DNA of 15,196 nucleotides from an uncultured Sphingomonadales bacterium (lineage in GTDB: Bacteria > Pseudomonadota > Alphaproteobacteria > Sphingomonadales > Sphingomonadaceae): contig CAIKKO010000565.1 in the NCBI GenBank assembly GCA_903828025.1, forward strand, positions 1 through 15,196. The letters run 5' to 3'. The notes under the pieces are model-generated. The model saw only the letters and a program-made list of their open reading frames with translations. It ran no database searches and was not told where the DNA came from. The stretch's first letter is position 1, and every line of letters begins with the position of its first letter. This document shows, piece by piece, positions 1 through 5,175 of this stretch. The translations under genes and the position numbers were made by a program.

Positions 1-434
1 GTGAAGCGCGCCGAGACTTCGGAAACGCGGCCCGCGCCCTTGGTGACGACCATCAGGTTGATGATCATCAGGATCATGAACACAAACAGCCCGACCGCGA
101 AATTGCCGCCGATCAGGAATGCGCCGAAGCTTTCGATCACATGGCCTGCCGCCGCGCCGCCAAGGTGGCCATTGACCAGCACGATGCGCGTGGAAGCGAC
201 ATTGAGCGAGAGCCGCAGCAAGGTCGCGAACAGCAGCACCGAGGGGAAGGCCGAGAAATCGAGCGGCTTGAGCGCGTTCATCGCCGCCATCAGGATCGCG
301 ACCGAAAGCGCGATATTGAGCACGAAGAACGCATCGAGCATGAACGCCGGGATCGGCATGATCATCAGCGCGATGAGGATCAGGATACCGGCGGGAAGCG
401 CAATCGCGCCGGGTTTGCCAAGGCGTTTGAACAT
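1..434 (-). CDS. flhA: Flagellar export gate protein FlhA, N-terminal part (cut by window edge)
   Basis: FlhA is the large inner-membrane protein of the flagellar type III export gate; its membrane part helps use the proton motive force and its cytoplasmic part docks substrates and chaperones. Only the first 144 complete codons are present; the gene runs off the left edge. The start ATG is at 434-432. The translation begins MFKRLGKPGAIALPAG and shows hydrophobic segments at about residues 11-31, 34-50 and 108-128. The family signature is clear: LLRLSLNVASTRIVL (about residues 71-85), GHVIESFGAFLIGGNF and VTKGAGRVSEVSARF at the edge. It starts six bases after the stop of the lytic transglycosylase gene, so both are probably on one transcript from the sigma-54 promoter at 1328-1343. 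Identification is firm from the N-terminal sequence; the C-terminal half cannot be judged. Confidence 0.96.
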   Translation of the reverse strand, partial: MFKRLGKPGAIALPAGILILIALMIMPIPAFMLDAFFVLNIALSVAILMAAMNALKPLDFSAFPSVLLFATLLRLSLNVASTRIVLVNGHLGGAAAGHVIESFGAFLIGGNFAVGLFVFMILMIINLMVVTKGAGRVSEVSARF

Positions 435-440
435 GGCGGC

Positions 441-1280
441 CTAGATCCCCAGCACTTTGAGCTGCCCATAGGCCGCGCGCACGTGGGCAGGGACGGCGGC
501 CGATCCGCCGAGCGCGAACGTCTCACGCAAGGTATCGGCCATCGAACGCGCAGGCACGCCGCCCGGCGCCGAGGCCATGGCATCGAACTGCTGCTGGATC
601 GGTCCGCCGCGCGGGGCTTCGGGCGTGGCGGTGCTTTGGGCGGCGGCATATTCGCCCGGATCGCCTGCGCCCATCGCGCTGGCCATCTTGCCGCGCAGCA
701 GCTCCATCACCTCACCCACCGAGCGCGCGCCTGCCGCACCGAAGAAGATCGCGCGGTTGGCCGCCGCCGCCTTGGGGAGCAGCGCGGCAGCGCTCTGGCC
801 GGGGTTGCTCGCCAGCGCGCCGAGGAACTTGCCCGCGCCGTCCTGCCCGAGGAAATGCGCGAGATAGAGCTCGCTGCTGTCGGGCGCGCGGCCAAGCAGG
901 CCGGTGAGGTAGTCGCGGTTGTCGCCCGCCAGTTCGCCCGCCATCATCGCGGACAGTTCCGGGTCTGATCGCAAGGCCAGGAGCTGCGCGCGCGAGGCCT
1001 GAGCGCCAACGGCATCGCTGCTCGGCACGCCATAGGCCGCACCGTGCTTGTCCAGCATCGCCAGCCAGGTCGAACCGGTGAACTGATAGAGCCCCGCCGC
1101 GCTCGAAGTGGCGGCATGGGCCGAAGGGTCGAGGCCGGATTCGAGCCGGGCCTGCGCAAGCAGATAGGTAAAGTCGGTCCCCGTCGCCGCCGCCGCACGC
1201 GCAATCGCGCCGCGCACGTCGCCCGATGGGGACGCGACCGGCGCGGTCGTCACTGCAATCGCGGGTGAAGGCTGACTCAC
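441..1280 (-). CDS. Soluble lytic transglycosylase (SLT domain), flagellum-associated
   Basis: A 279-residue protein with an SLT-type (goose-lysozyme-like) transglycosylase domain at about residues 24-160. E47 in AQARLESGLDPSA is the likely catalytic glutamate, followed by the family motif AAGLYQFTGSTWL (61-73) and AHFLG (141-145). Such enzymes cleave the peptidoglycan glycan strand; here the presumed job is opening the wall for the rod. The rest, to residue 279, is Ala/Gly-rich and unassigned. The start is GTG at 1280, with AAGGGA a few bases upstream. No N-terminal signal peptide is visible, and the predicted sigma-54 transcript start (about 1317) leaves no room for one, so export through the flagellar apparatus is an inference. 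Its neighbour flhA follows after six bases. The FlgJ in this cluster lacks a hydrolase domain, so this enzyme may act in trans. Similar stand-alone enzymes (SltF, PleA) are known from other alphaproteobacteria, but I cannot assign orthology. Confidence 0.9.
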   Translation of the reverse strand: MSQPSPAIAVTTAPVASPSGDVRGAIARAAAATGTDFTYLLAQARLESGLDPSAHAATSSAAGLYQFTGSTWLAMLDKHGAAYGVPSSDAVGAQASRAQLLALRSDPELSAMMAGELAGDNRDYLTGLLGRAPDSSELYLAHFLGQDGAGKFLGALASNPGQSAAALLPKAAAANRAIFFGAAGARSVGEVMELLRGKMASAMGAGDPGEYAAAQSTATPEAPRGGPIQQQFDAMASAPGGVPARSMADTLRETFALGGSAAVPAHVRAAYGQLKVLGI

Positions 1281-1327
1281 GTGTATCCCTTTCAGCGCCG
1301 CCGCATCGCGGGGCGTGGAAGGGGATC

Positions 1328-1343
1328 AGCAAACAGCGTGCCA
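1328..1343 (-). promoter_or_regulatory. Sigma-54 promoter of the transglycosylase-flhA unit
   Basis: On the minus strand the sequence reads TGGCACG-CTGT-TTGCT, a full match to the RpoN -24/-12 consensus (TGGCACG-N4-TTGCW). The -12 C is at 1329, which predicts a transcript start near 1317, about 37 nt before the GTG start at 1280. It lies in the 87-bp gap after flgN, so the transglycosylase and flhA can be expressed separately from flgA-flgM-flgN. An enhancer-binding activator is required but none is encoded in the window. Confidence 0.9.
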
Positions 1344-1367
1344 ATTCAGATGGCCGCCTGACATCAG

Positions 1368-1745
1368 TTACCTCGCGCGGCCGATCCGGCCTGTCGGCGC
1401 ATGCGCGCGGTAGAGCGCGGGCTGGCCGGTCAGCGCATCGAGCCGGGCCGCAACATTGGCCGCAATCAGGTTGCGCACGCGGCGATTGGCCTCGTTCACG
1501 CGGCGCGCGGCTTCGAGCAGGCCGCGGCATTCCTCGTCGATGGCTTCGGGCACCGTGGTGTCGAGCCGCCCGCACAGCGCGTTCTTGCCCACTGCACAGC
1601 CCATGATCGCATCGACATCGAGCCCGGCAAGCGCATGCCGCTCGTCTTCGAGCACGGCCAGCATCTGCCGCAACGTGTTGCGCAAGTCGATCGAGCGACG
1701 GATGGGTTGCGCGGTTTCGGCGATGGCCTGCGCGGATGGATTCAC
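1368..1745 (-). CDS. flgN: Flagellar export chaperone FlgN
   Basis: A 125-residue, mostly helical protein of the FlgN family, the cytosolic chaperone that binds the hook-filament junction proteins FlgK and FlgL and delivers them to the export gate. Family features are a long N-terminal helix with LRQMLAVLEDERHALAGLD (about 25-43), a K that precedes a leucine-rich turn (KNALCGRLD), and a second helix EAARRVNEANRRVRNLI (about 78-94). The start is GTG at 1745, overlapping the flgM stop by four bases (GTGA), with a strong GAGGAG ribosome site inside the flgM end. Its clients flgK and flgL are in the right arm. Sequence conservation in FlgN is low, so the call leans partly on position after flgM, but the pattern fits well. 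Confidence 0.85.
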   Translation of the reverse strand: MNPSAQAIAETAQPIRRSIDLRNTLRQMLAVLEDERHALAGLDVDAIMGCAVGKNALCGRLDTTVPEAIDEECRGLLEAARRVNEANRRVRNLIAANVAARLDALTGQPALYRAHAPTGRIGRAR

Positions 1746-2059
1746 TGGGGGCTCCTCAGCAGCATTCCGGCCGCGATCATCGCATCGGCGATCCTGGCAG
1801 GAATGACCGGATATTTGCCGGTTTCAATGGCGTGGCGGATCGTCTCGACGCGTTCCTGATCGACAGGCACCGCGCCGGCTTTCACGGCATCGCTGGTTGC
1901 CACCTGCGGTGCCGCCACGGTCGACGGAGGCGAAGCCGGAGTCGAAGCAGGGGCCGCCGCCGGGACAGTTTCGGTCTGGACCGGCTTCGCGCCGGTGCCA
2001 ACAGTATTGACCTGCACCGCGCTGACCGGGCGCGACGCTCCGATTTCAAAGGATGACAT
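1742..2059 (-). CDS. flgM: Anti-sigma-28 factor FlgM
   Basis: FlgM holds the flagellar sigma factor FliA (sigma-28) inactive until the hook-basal body is finished, when FlgM is secreted through it. The protein is 105 residues. The C-terminal sigma-binding region is recognisable at about residues 65-102: PVDQERVETIRHAIETGKYP followed by IPARIADAMIAAGMLL. The N-terminal half is a Pro/Ala/Thr-rich, probably disordered stretch (about 30-52), as expected for a secreted, unfolded protein. The start ATG at 2059 has a strong GAGGAG site just upstream. The stop overlaps flgN by four bases. A 9-bp-arm inverted repeat lies 18 bases upstream of the start codon. Its presence implies that late flagellar genes of this organism use sigma-28, although fliA is not in the window. 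Confidence 0.93.
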   Translation of the reverse strand: MSSFEIGASRPVSAVQVNTVGTGAKPVQTETVPAAAPASTPASPPSTVAAPQVATSDAVKAGAVPVDQERVETIRHAIETGKYPVIPARIADAMIAAGMLLRSPQ

Positions 2060-2070
2060 GGCCCGCTCCT

Positions 2071-2112
2071 CGCGTTTCCTGCAAATGAGAACGGTGATTT
2101 GCAGGCGCGTTT
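2071..2112. repeat. Inverted repeat flanked by direct repeats in the flgM leader
   Basis: Perfect 9-bp arms CCTGCAAAT (2078-2086) and ATTTGCAGG (2097-2105) enclose a 10-base spacer. The structure is bracketed by the 7-bp direct repeat CGCGTTT at 2071-2077 and 2106-2112. It sits in the 126-bp flgA-flgM gap, 18 bases from the flgM start codon and just before its GAGGAG site. In RNA read leftwards it would form a hairpin next to the ribosome site; in DNA it could be an operator or the remnant of a very small insertion. The symmetry is seen directly; the function is unknown. Confidence 0.75.
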
Positions 2113-2185
2113 AAGCGGGGGCGGAAGAATTTTGCCGGGTGCGGCAGCCAACGGCAGAAATAGGCCAGTTCGCGGCGACCAGCCC

Positions 2186-2692
2186 CTAATCCATCGGCAG
2201 TTCGACAAGCCCGGGCCGCACGATGCGCGCGCGCACCGGATCGGCCTTGGCCGTGGTGCGCACGCGGATCCATGTGCCGACCGCGCCCGCATCCATCGCT
2301 TCGCCCGGCTGCGATACGGAGAAGCCGTCGCCCGCCACGGTGATCGTCACGCCTTCGCCTTTCGCCACCGCAACCGCTGCGGGGGCCTCCTGCCGCGCTT
2401 GCACCACGGGGACGAACACCCGCCAGCCGCCCGCATCGGGGCAGCTCACCAGCACGCTCGTCTGCGCGGTGCCATGCCAGGCCAGCGCGAACGGGGCCGA
2501 ACATGCGGCCAGCCGGAGCCGCCGGTCGACCGGCTGCGCCGCGCCGCCGGGCACGCCGATTGGCTGGCCGGTGAAAGCCGCCACCGCGTTGTCGATCAGG
2601 GCCAGATTGGTCGCGGCAAGCGGTGCGGCCTGCAGCGGCGGGCCCGCCAGCAGCAGGGCGAGTATGGAGGGAAGGCAGGCAAATCGGCGCAT
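2186..2692 (-). CDS. flgA: P-ring assembly chaperone FlgA
   Basis: FlgA is the periplasmic chaperone that assists FlgI subunits in forming the P ring around the rod. The protein has 168 residues with a Sec signal peptide (MRRFACLPSILALLLAGPPL, likely cleaved near residues 22-24). The mature part ends in the typical FlgA SAF-like region: AVAKGEGVTITVAGDGFSVS (about 108-127), then GEAMDAGAVGTWIRVRT and the C-terminal ARIVRPGLVEL. The start ATG at 2692 lies about 30 nt from the transcript start predicted from the sigma-54 promoter at 2733-2748. flgM and flgN follow in the same direction after a 126-bp gap and may be read through. The family is divergent at the N-terminus, but the C-terminal motif and context make the call secure. 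Confidence 0.92.
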   Translation of the reverse strand: MRRFACLPSILALLLAGPPLQAAPLAATNLALIDNAVAAFTGQPIGVPGGAAQPVDRRLRLAACSAPFALAWHGTAQTSVLVSCPDAGGWRVFVPVVQARQEAPAAVAVAKGEGVTITVAGDGFSVSQPGEAMDAGAVGTWIRVRTTAKADPVRARIVRPGLVELPMD

Positions 2693-2732
2693 GGTCCGGG
2701 GCTTTCGCGTGGCGGGATTGCGCTGCCTTCAA

Positions 2733-2748
2733 AGCAACCATCGTGCCA
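2733..2748 (-). promoter_or_regulatory. Sigma-54 promoter of flgA (-flgM-flgN)
   Basis: On the minus strand the sequence reads TGGCACG-ATGG-TTGCT, a complete match to the RpoN -24/-12 consensus. The -12 C is at 2734, giving a predicted transcript start near 2722, about 30 nt upstream of the flgA ATG. It lies in the 70-bp gap after the ExbD-like gene, so flgA need not depend on transcription of the stator-like pair. Confidence 0.92.
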
Positions 2749-2762
2749 CCCGCTGCGCCGCG

Positions 2763-3203
2763 CTATTCGGCATCATAGGCGAGGAGCACGCTGGCGCTGT
2801 CCGCCGGGCCTTGCTCAATCACGATCCGCGCCGCCGCCGCGCGCGGGCCTGCCGCCTCAACCAGCGCCGTGGCCCGTGCCAGTGCGGCGCGCCCGCCGCC
2901 GCTGCGATGGTGCACCAGAATGGTGGCGCGCAGCCGGGGATCGCTGCCCTGCTGCGCCAGCCAGACCGCCAGCGGCGGCACGCCCGGCCCATCGCTCCAC
3001 ACACCGACCGGCTCGCCGCGTGGCGAGGCAGCGACATGCGGCTGGCTCTTGGATGGAACAGGGGTGATCGGTGCCATCGGCCCATCGGGCGCATTGGCCA
3101 GCGCGGCGGCGGTGACCATGAACAGGATCAGCGACAGGTCCGCAAGGATCGTCTGCCAGCCCGCCGCAATCGGCGCGCCATAGAGCCCGTGGGTGGGGGT
3201 CAT
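2763..3203 (-). CDS. Small MotB/ExbD-like membrane protein, partner of the MotA/TolQ-like protein
   Basis: A 146-residue protein with one hydrophobic segment near the N-terminus (about residues 19-37). The stretch GWQTILADLSLILFMVTAAA resembles the start of the MotB transmembrane helix (WKVAYADFVTAMMAFFLLMW in the bona fide MotB of this cluster), and D22 is in the position of the proton-carrying aspartate. After a Pro-rich linker (about 38-65) comes a periplasmic part ending ATALVEAAGPRAAAARIVIE. It faintly recalls an OmpA-like alpha-beta fold but lacks the GHTDS and LSxxRAxxV motifs needed for peptidoglycan binding. The start ATG overlaps the stop of the MotA-like gene (ATGA), so the two are translationally coupled. 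Likely role: the plug/anchor subunit of a small proton-driven channel, possibly a second flagellar stator. Function is inferred; I do not recognise a named family. Confidence 0.6.
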   Translation of the reverse strand: MTPTHGLYGAPIAAGWQTILADLSLILFMVTAAALANAPDGPMAPITPVPSKSQPHVAASPRGEPVGVWSDGPGVPPLAVWLAQQGSDPRLRATILVHHRSGGGRAALARATALVEAAGPRAAAARIVIEQGPADSASVLLAYDAE

Positions 3204-3883
3204 GGCACTTCGCGCAAGTAGAGCGGGGGGGCCGCACGCGCGCGCGACGGCACGGCAACCGGTGGGCAGGTCGGGCCGAGCTGCGCCGCCAGCCAGTCGA
3301 TGATCTCACGCCGCGCGGCCTCTTCCGCCTCGACCCGCCGCTCCACCGCGCGTGCCAGCGGCGCGAAAACAAGGTTGCCGAGCAGCAGGCCATAGAGCGT
3401 GGTCAGCACCGCCATCGAGATCGCGCCCATGAACTGCCCCCGAGCGAGGCCTTCGGCGGGCAGCTGGCTGAGCGAGACGAGCGTCCCGGCGAGGCCGAAC
3501 ACCGGGGCCAGTTCCGCCCCCAGCGCCAGCGTGCGCACCGCGCGCACCGCCGCCGATACCCGCACCACGCGGTCGGCATCCTCGCGGTCGTGCAAGGCGG
3601 CCAGCGTGCGCGTCTGGACCAGCGCGGCCAGCGCGCCGTCGATCGCGGGATCACCGCAAGGGCGCGGGTGCAGGCGCAGCAGCCCGTCGGTCCGCGCCTG
3701 CCCCACTTGCGGGGCCAGCACCGCGCGCACTCCCTCGGGCCGAAAGCGCGGCTGCGCGAGGGCAGCCAGCGCCGCCCACGCCGCGCGGCAATCGCCCACG
3801 CCGCTGCGCAGCACGGTCGCGACAAGCGTTCCGCCGATGACAATGCCCGCCGCAGCCGGGTCGAGCATATGGCCCAAATCCAT
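3200..3883 (-). CDS. MotA/TolQ/ExbB-family proton channel protein (second stator-like subunit)
   Basis: A 227-residue membrane protein. LDPAAAGIVIGGTLVATVL (about 8-25) matches the second transmembrane helix of MotA/PomA. GAELAPVFGLAGTLVSLSQL (122-141) and MGAISMAVLTTLYGLLLGNL (152-171) match the last two helices, including the APxFGxxGTL and TTLYG signatures. A cytoplasmic loop lies between. The equivalent of the first MotA helix is missing, giving about three membrane segments, as in TolQ/ExbB. The start ATG is at 3883 with AAGGAG/GAGG upstream. It is divergent from flgB and overlaps the small MotB/ExbD-like gene. A full motA-motB pair exists separately at 12078-13787, so this is a second channel. 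No sigma-54 promoter was found upstream of it. It could energise the motor, assist assembly, or be a Tol/Exb-like transporter part; family membership is firm, role inferred. Confidence 0.75.
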   Translation of the reverse strand: MDLGHMLDPAAAGIVIGGTLVATVLRSGVGDCRAAWAALAALAQPRFRPEGVRAVLAPQVGQARTDGLLRLHPRPCGDPAIDGALAALVQTRTLAALHDREDADRVVRVSAAVRAVRTLALGAELAPVFGLAGTLVSLSQLPAEGLARGQFMGAISMAVLTTLYGLLLGNLVFAPLARAVERRVEAEEAARREIIDWLAAQLGPTCPPVAVPSRARAAPPLYLREVP

Positions 3884-3948
3884 GGCGTTCGCCTCGCTCC
3901 TTCAGGGTCTAGAACGACACTGGTCGGCCGCACTTCAGGGCAGGCGGA

Positions 3949-4020
3949 GGCAATTTGCCGCATCCCGGCAGAGCTTTGCCGCCCGTGACGGACCCGTGCC
4001 TGCATTCCCGGCGGTTTTGC
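3949..4020. promoter_or_regulatory. Short GGCA/TGCC palindromes upstream of the flgB promoter
   Basis: Within the 200-bp divergent region there is a perfect palindrome GGCAATTTGCC (3949-3959), an inverted repeat CGGCA-N6-TGCCG (3966-3981), and a partial copy CCCGGCGGTTTTGC (4007-4020). They end just before the sigma-54 promoter at 4026, the zone where enhancer-binding proteins of the FlbD/FleQ type can bind. The repeats are seen directly; the binding role is inferred. Confidence 0.4.
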
Positions 4021-4025
4021 GCGGT

Positions 4026-4041
4026 TGGCACGGGGCTTGCT
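4026..4041 (+). promoter_or_regulatory. Sigma-54 promoter of the flgB operon
   Basis: TGGCACG-GGGC-TTGCT matches the RpoN -24/-12 consensus completely. The -12 C is at 4040, so transcription should start near 4052, about 32 nt before the flgB ATG at 4084. Genes from flgB to motB run with gaps of at most about 33 bases and no other promoter of this type was found ahead of them, so this may drive the whole 9.7-kb right arm. Confidence 0.93.
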
Positions 4042-4083
4042 GAAACCGACCGGCATACTGCTCTTTGCGAAGGCACGGTCACC

Positions 4084-4431
4084 ATGAGCTCAACACTGCT
4101 CGGCATTCACGGCATGGCGCTGGAACTGCGCTCGCAGCGCCTTGGCCTGCTTGCCTCCAACCTCGCCAATGCCGGCACCCCTGGCTACAAGGCCAAGGAC
4201 ATTGATTTCGCCGCCGCGCTGCGCGCCCGCTCCAGCGGCGCGAGCGAGGACAAGGCGATTGCCGATGCCACGCGCTACCGCGTGCCGGTCATGCCCAGCC
4301 TCGATGGCAACACGGTCGAAATGGCCACCGAACAGACCGCCTTCGCCCAGAACGCGATCGGCTATTCGGCCACCCTGGCCTTCATCACTGGCCGGATCGA
4401 AACGGTCACCCGCGCGATCAAGGGTGAATAA
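4084..4431 (+). CDS. flgB: Flagellar proximal rod protein FlgB
   Basis: FlgB is one of the rod proteins built nearest the MS ring. The 115-residue product has the rod/hook N-terminal motif LLASNLANAGTPGYKAKDID (about 22-41), where ASNLANAxTPGYKA is the FlgB form, and a C-terminal helix AFAQNAIGYSATLAFITGRI (about 86-105) with the family pattern for the D0 coiled coil. I chose the ATG at 4084 because the frame is open further upstream but that part overlaps the sigma-54 promoter and the predicted transcript start (4052). flgC begins two bases after its stop. Confidence 0.96.
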   Translation: MSSTLLGIHGMALELRSQRLGLLASNLANAGTPGYKAKDIDFAAALRARSSGASEDKAIADATRYRVPVMPSLDGNTVEMATEQTAFAQNAIGYSATLAFITGRIETVTRAIKGE

Positions 4432-4433
4432 CC

Positions 4434-4853
4434 ATGCCCTCCCCCACGAGCCCCAACCCGATGTCGCTGTTCGACGTGGCCGGCCGCGCGATGTCGGCGC
4501 AGCTCGTGCGGATGAACGCTTCGGCCTCCAACCTTGCCAATGCGGGCAATGTCGCGGGCAGCGCAGAGGCGGCCTACCGCCCGCTGCGCCCGGTGTTCGC
4601 CGAGGAGCTCGACCGTTCGAGCGGGCTCTCCTCGGTGCGCGTCACCGGCGTCTACCGCCAGGACAGCGCGCCGGTCCGCACGCACGATCCCGATCACCCG
4701 CTCGCCGATGCCAATGGCGATGTGTGGGCCGCCCCGGTCGATGAAAACGCCGAGATGGTCGAGATGATGGAAAGCGCCCGCCAATACCAGAACGTGGTCG
4801 AGGCGATGCAGACCGCCAAGCAACTGATGCTCGAAACGATGAGGATGAAGTGA
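4434..4853 (+). CDS. flgC: Flagellar proximal rod protein FlgC
   Basis: FlgC is a proximal rod subunit. The 139-residue product carries MNASASNLANAGNVAGSAEA (about 27-46), the FlgC-type rod motif followed by AYRPLRPVFAEEL, then the conserved stretch DHPLADANGDVWAAPVDEN and the C-terminal helix NAEMVEMMESARQYQNVVEA. The start at 4434 has AAGGGTG upstream; an internal ATG at 4461 (MSLFDVAGRAM) would also match the usual FlgC start, so the first nine residues are uncertain. The stop overlaps the flgD start (TGATG). Confidence 0.95.
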   Translation: MPSPTSPNPMSLFDVAGRAMSAQLVRMNASASNLANAGNVAGSAEAAYRPLRPVFAEELDRSSGLSSVRVTGVYRQDSAPVRTHDPDHPLADANGDVWAAPVDENAEMVEMMESARQYQNVVEAMQTAKQLMLETMRMK

Positions 4854-5143
4854 TGACCACGATAAACCCCTTTGCTGCCGCCACCTCTGCCGCTGCGTCG
4901 GCCAGCACCGTCGTCGCCAAAAGCAGCCTGGGTTCGCTGGGCGGTGCCGATTTCCTCAAGCTGCTGACCGCGCAGCTCAGCAATCAGGACCCGACCGCGC
5001 CGGTCGACAACAGCCAGATGATTGCCCAGCTCGCCCAGTTTTCCAGCCTCTCCGCCGCCAATGACAGCAAGGACACGCTCAAGGCCATCGCCGACAAGCT
5101 CGATACGCTGATCAGCAAGACCGCAATCAGCAAGACGGCCTGA
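4853..5143 (+). CDS. flgD: Hook cap protein FlgD, short form
   Basis: FlgD sits at the tip of the growing hook and guides FlgE insertion. This one is only 96 residues, while enterobacterial FlgD is over 200. It contains the conserved N-terminal part (LGGADFLKLLTAQLSNQDPT, about 29-48, then PVDNSQMIAQLAQFSSLSA) and ends shortly after, lacking the Ig-like and tudor-like C-terminal domains. The last ten residues are a twofold ISKTA repeat encoded by near-identical 15-base units (5111-5140). The start ATG at 4853 overlaps the flgC stop and has GAGG eight bases upstream; a GTG one codon earlier is possible. Only 32 bases separate it from flgE, so no hidden frameshifted C-terminus fits in the gap. 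FlgE is short too, which suggests the pair has been reduced together. Confidence 0.9.
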   Translation: MTTINPFAAATSAAASASTVVAKSSLGSLGGADFLKLLTAQLSNQDPTAPVDNSQMIAQLAQFSSLSAANDSKDTLKAIADKLDTLISKTAISKTA

Positions 5144-5175
5144 TTTCCCACCCCCCACCCGCACAGGAGCAGCAT

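Noticed and set aside
2087..2113. Possible sigma-28 promoter before flgM (TAAA, then ACCGTTCT after 14 bases on the minus strand)
   Set aside because: Only four of eight bases match GCCGATAA and spacing is off by one, and the -10 part falls in the loop/arm of the inverted repeat; not convincing.
2133..2146. Short hairpin TGCCG-CACC-CGGCA downstream of flgA, as a terminator
   Set aside because: Only 5 bp of stem and no T-run after it; flgA to flgM read-through cannot be excluded.
3955..4083. Upstream extension of flgB in the same frame
   Set aside because: It would cover the sigma-54 promoter and the predicted transcript start, and the extension has no similarity to FlgB; ATG at 4084 gives the normal length.
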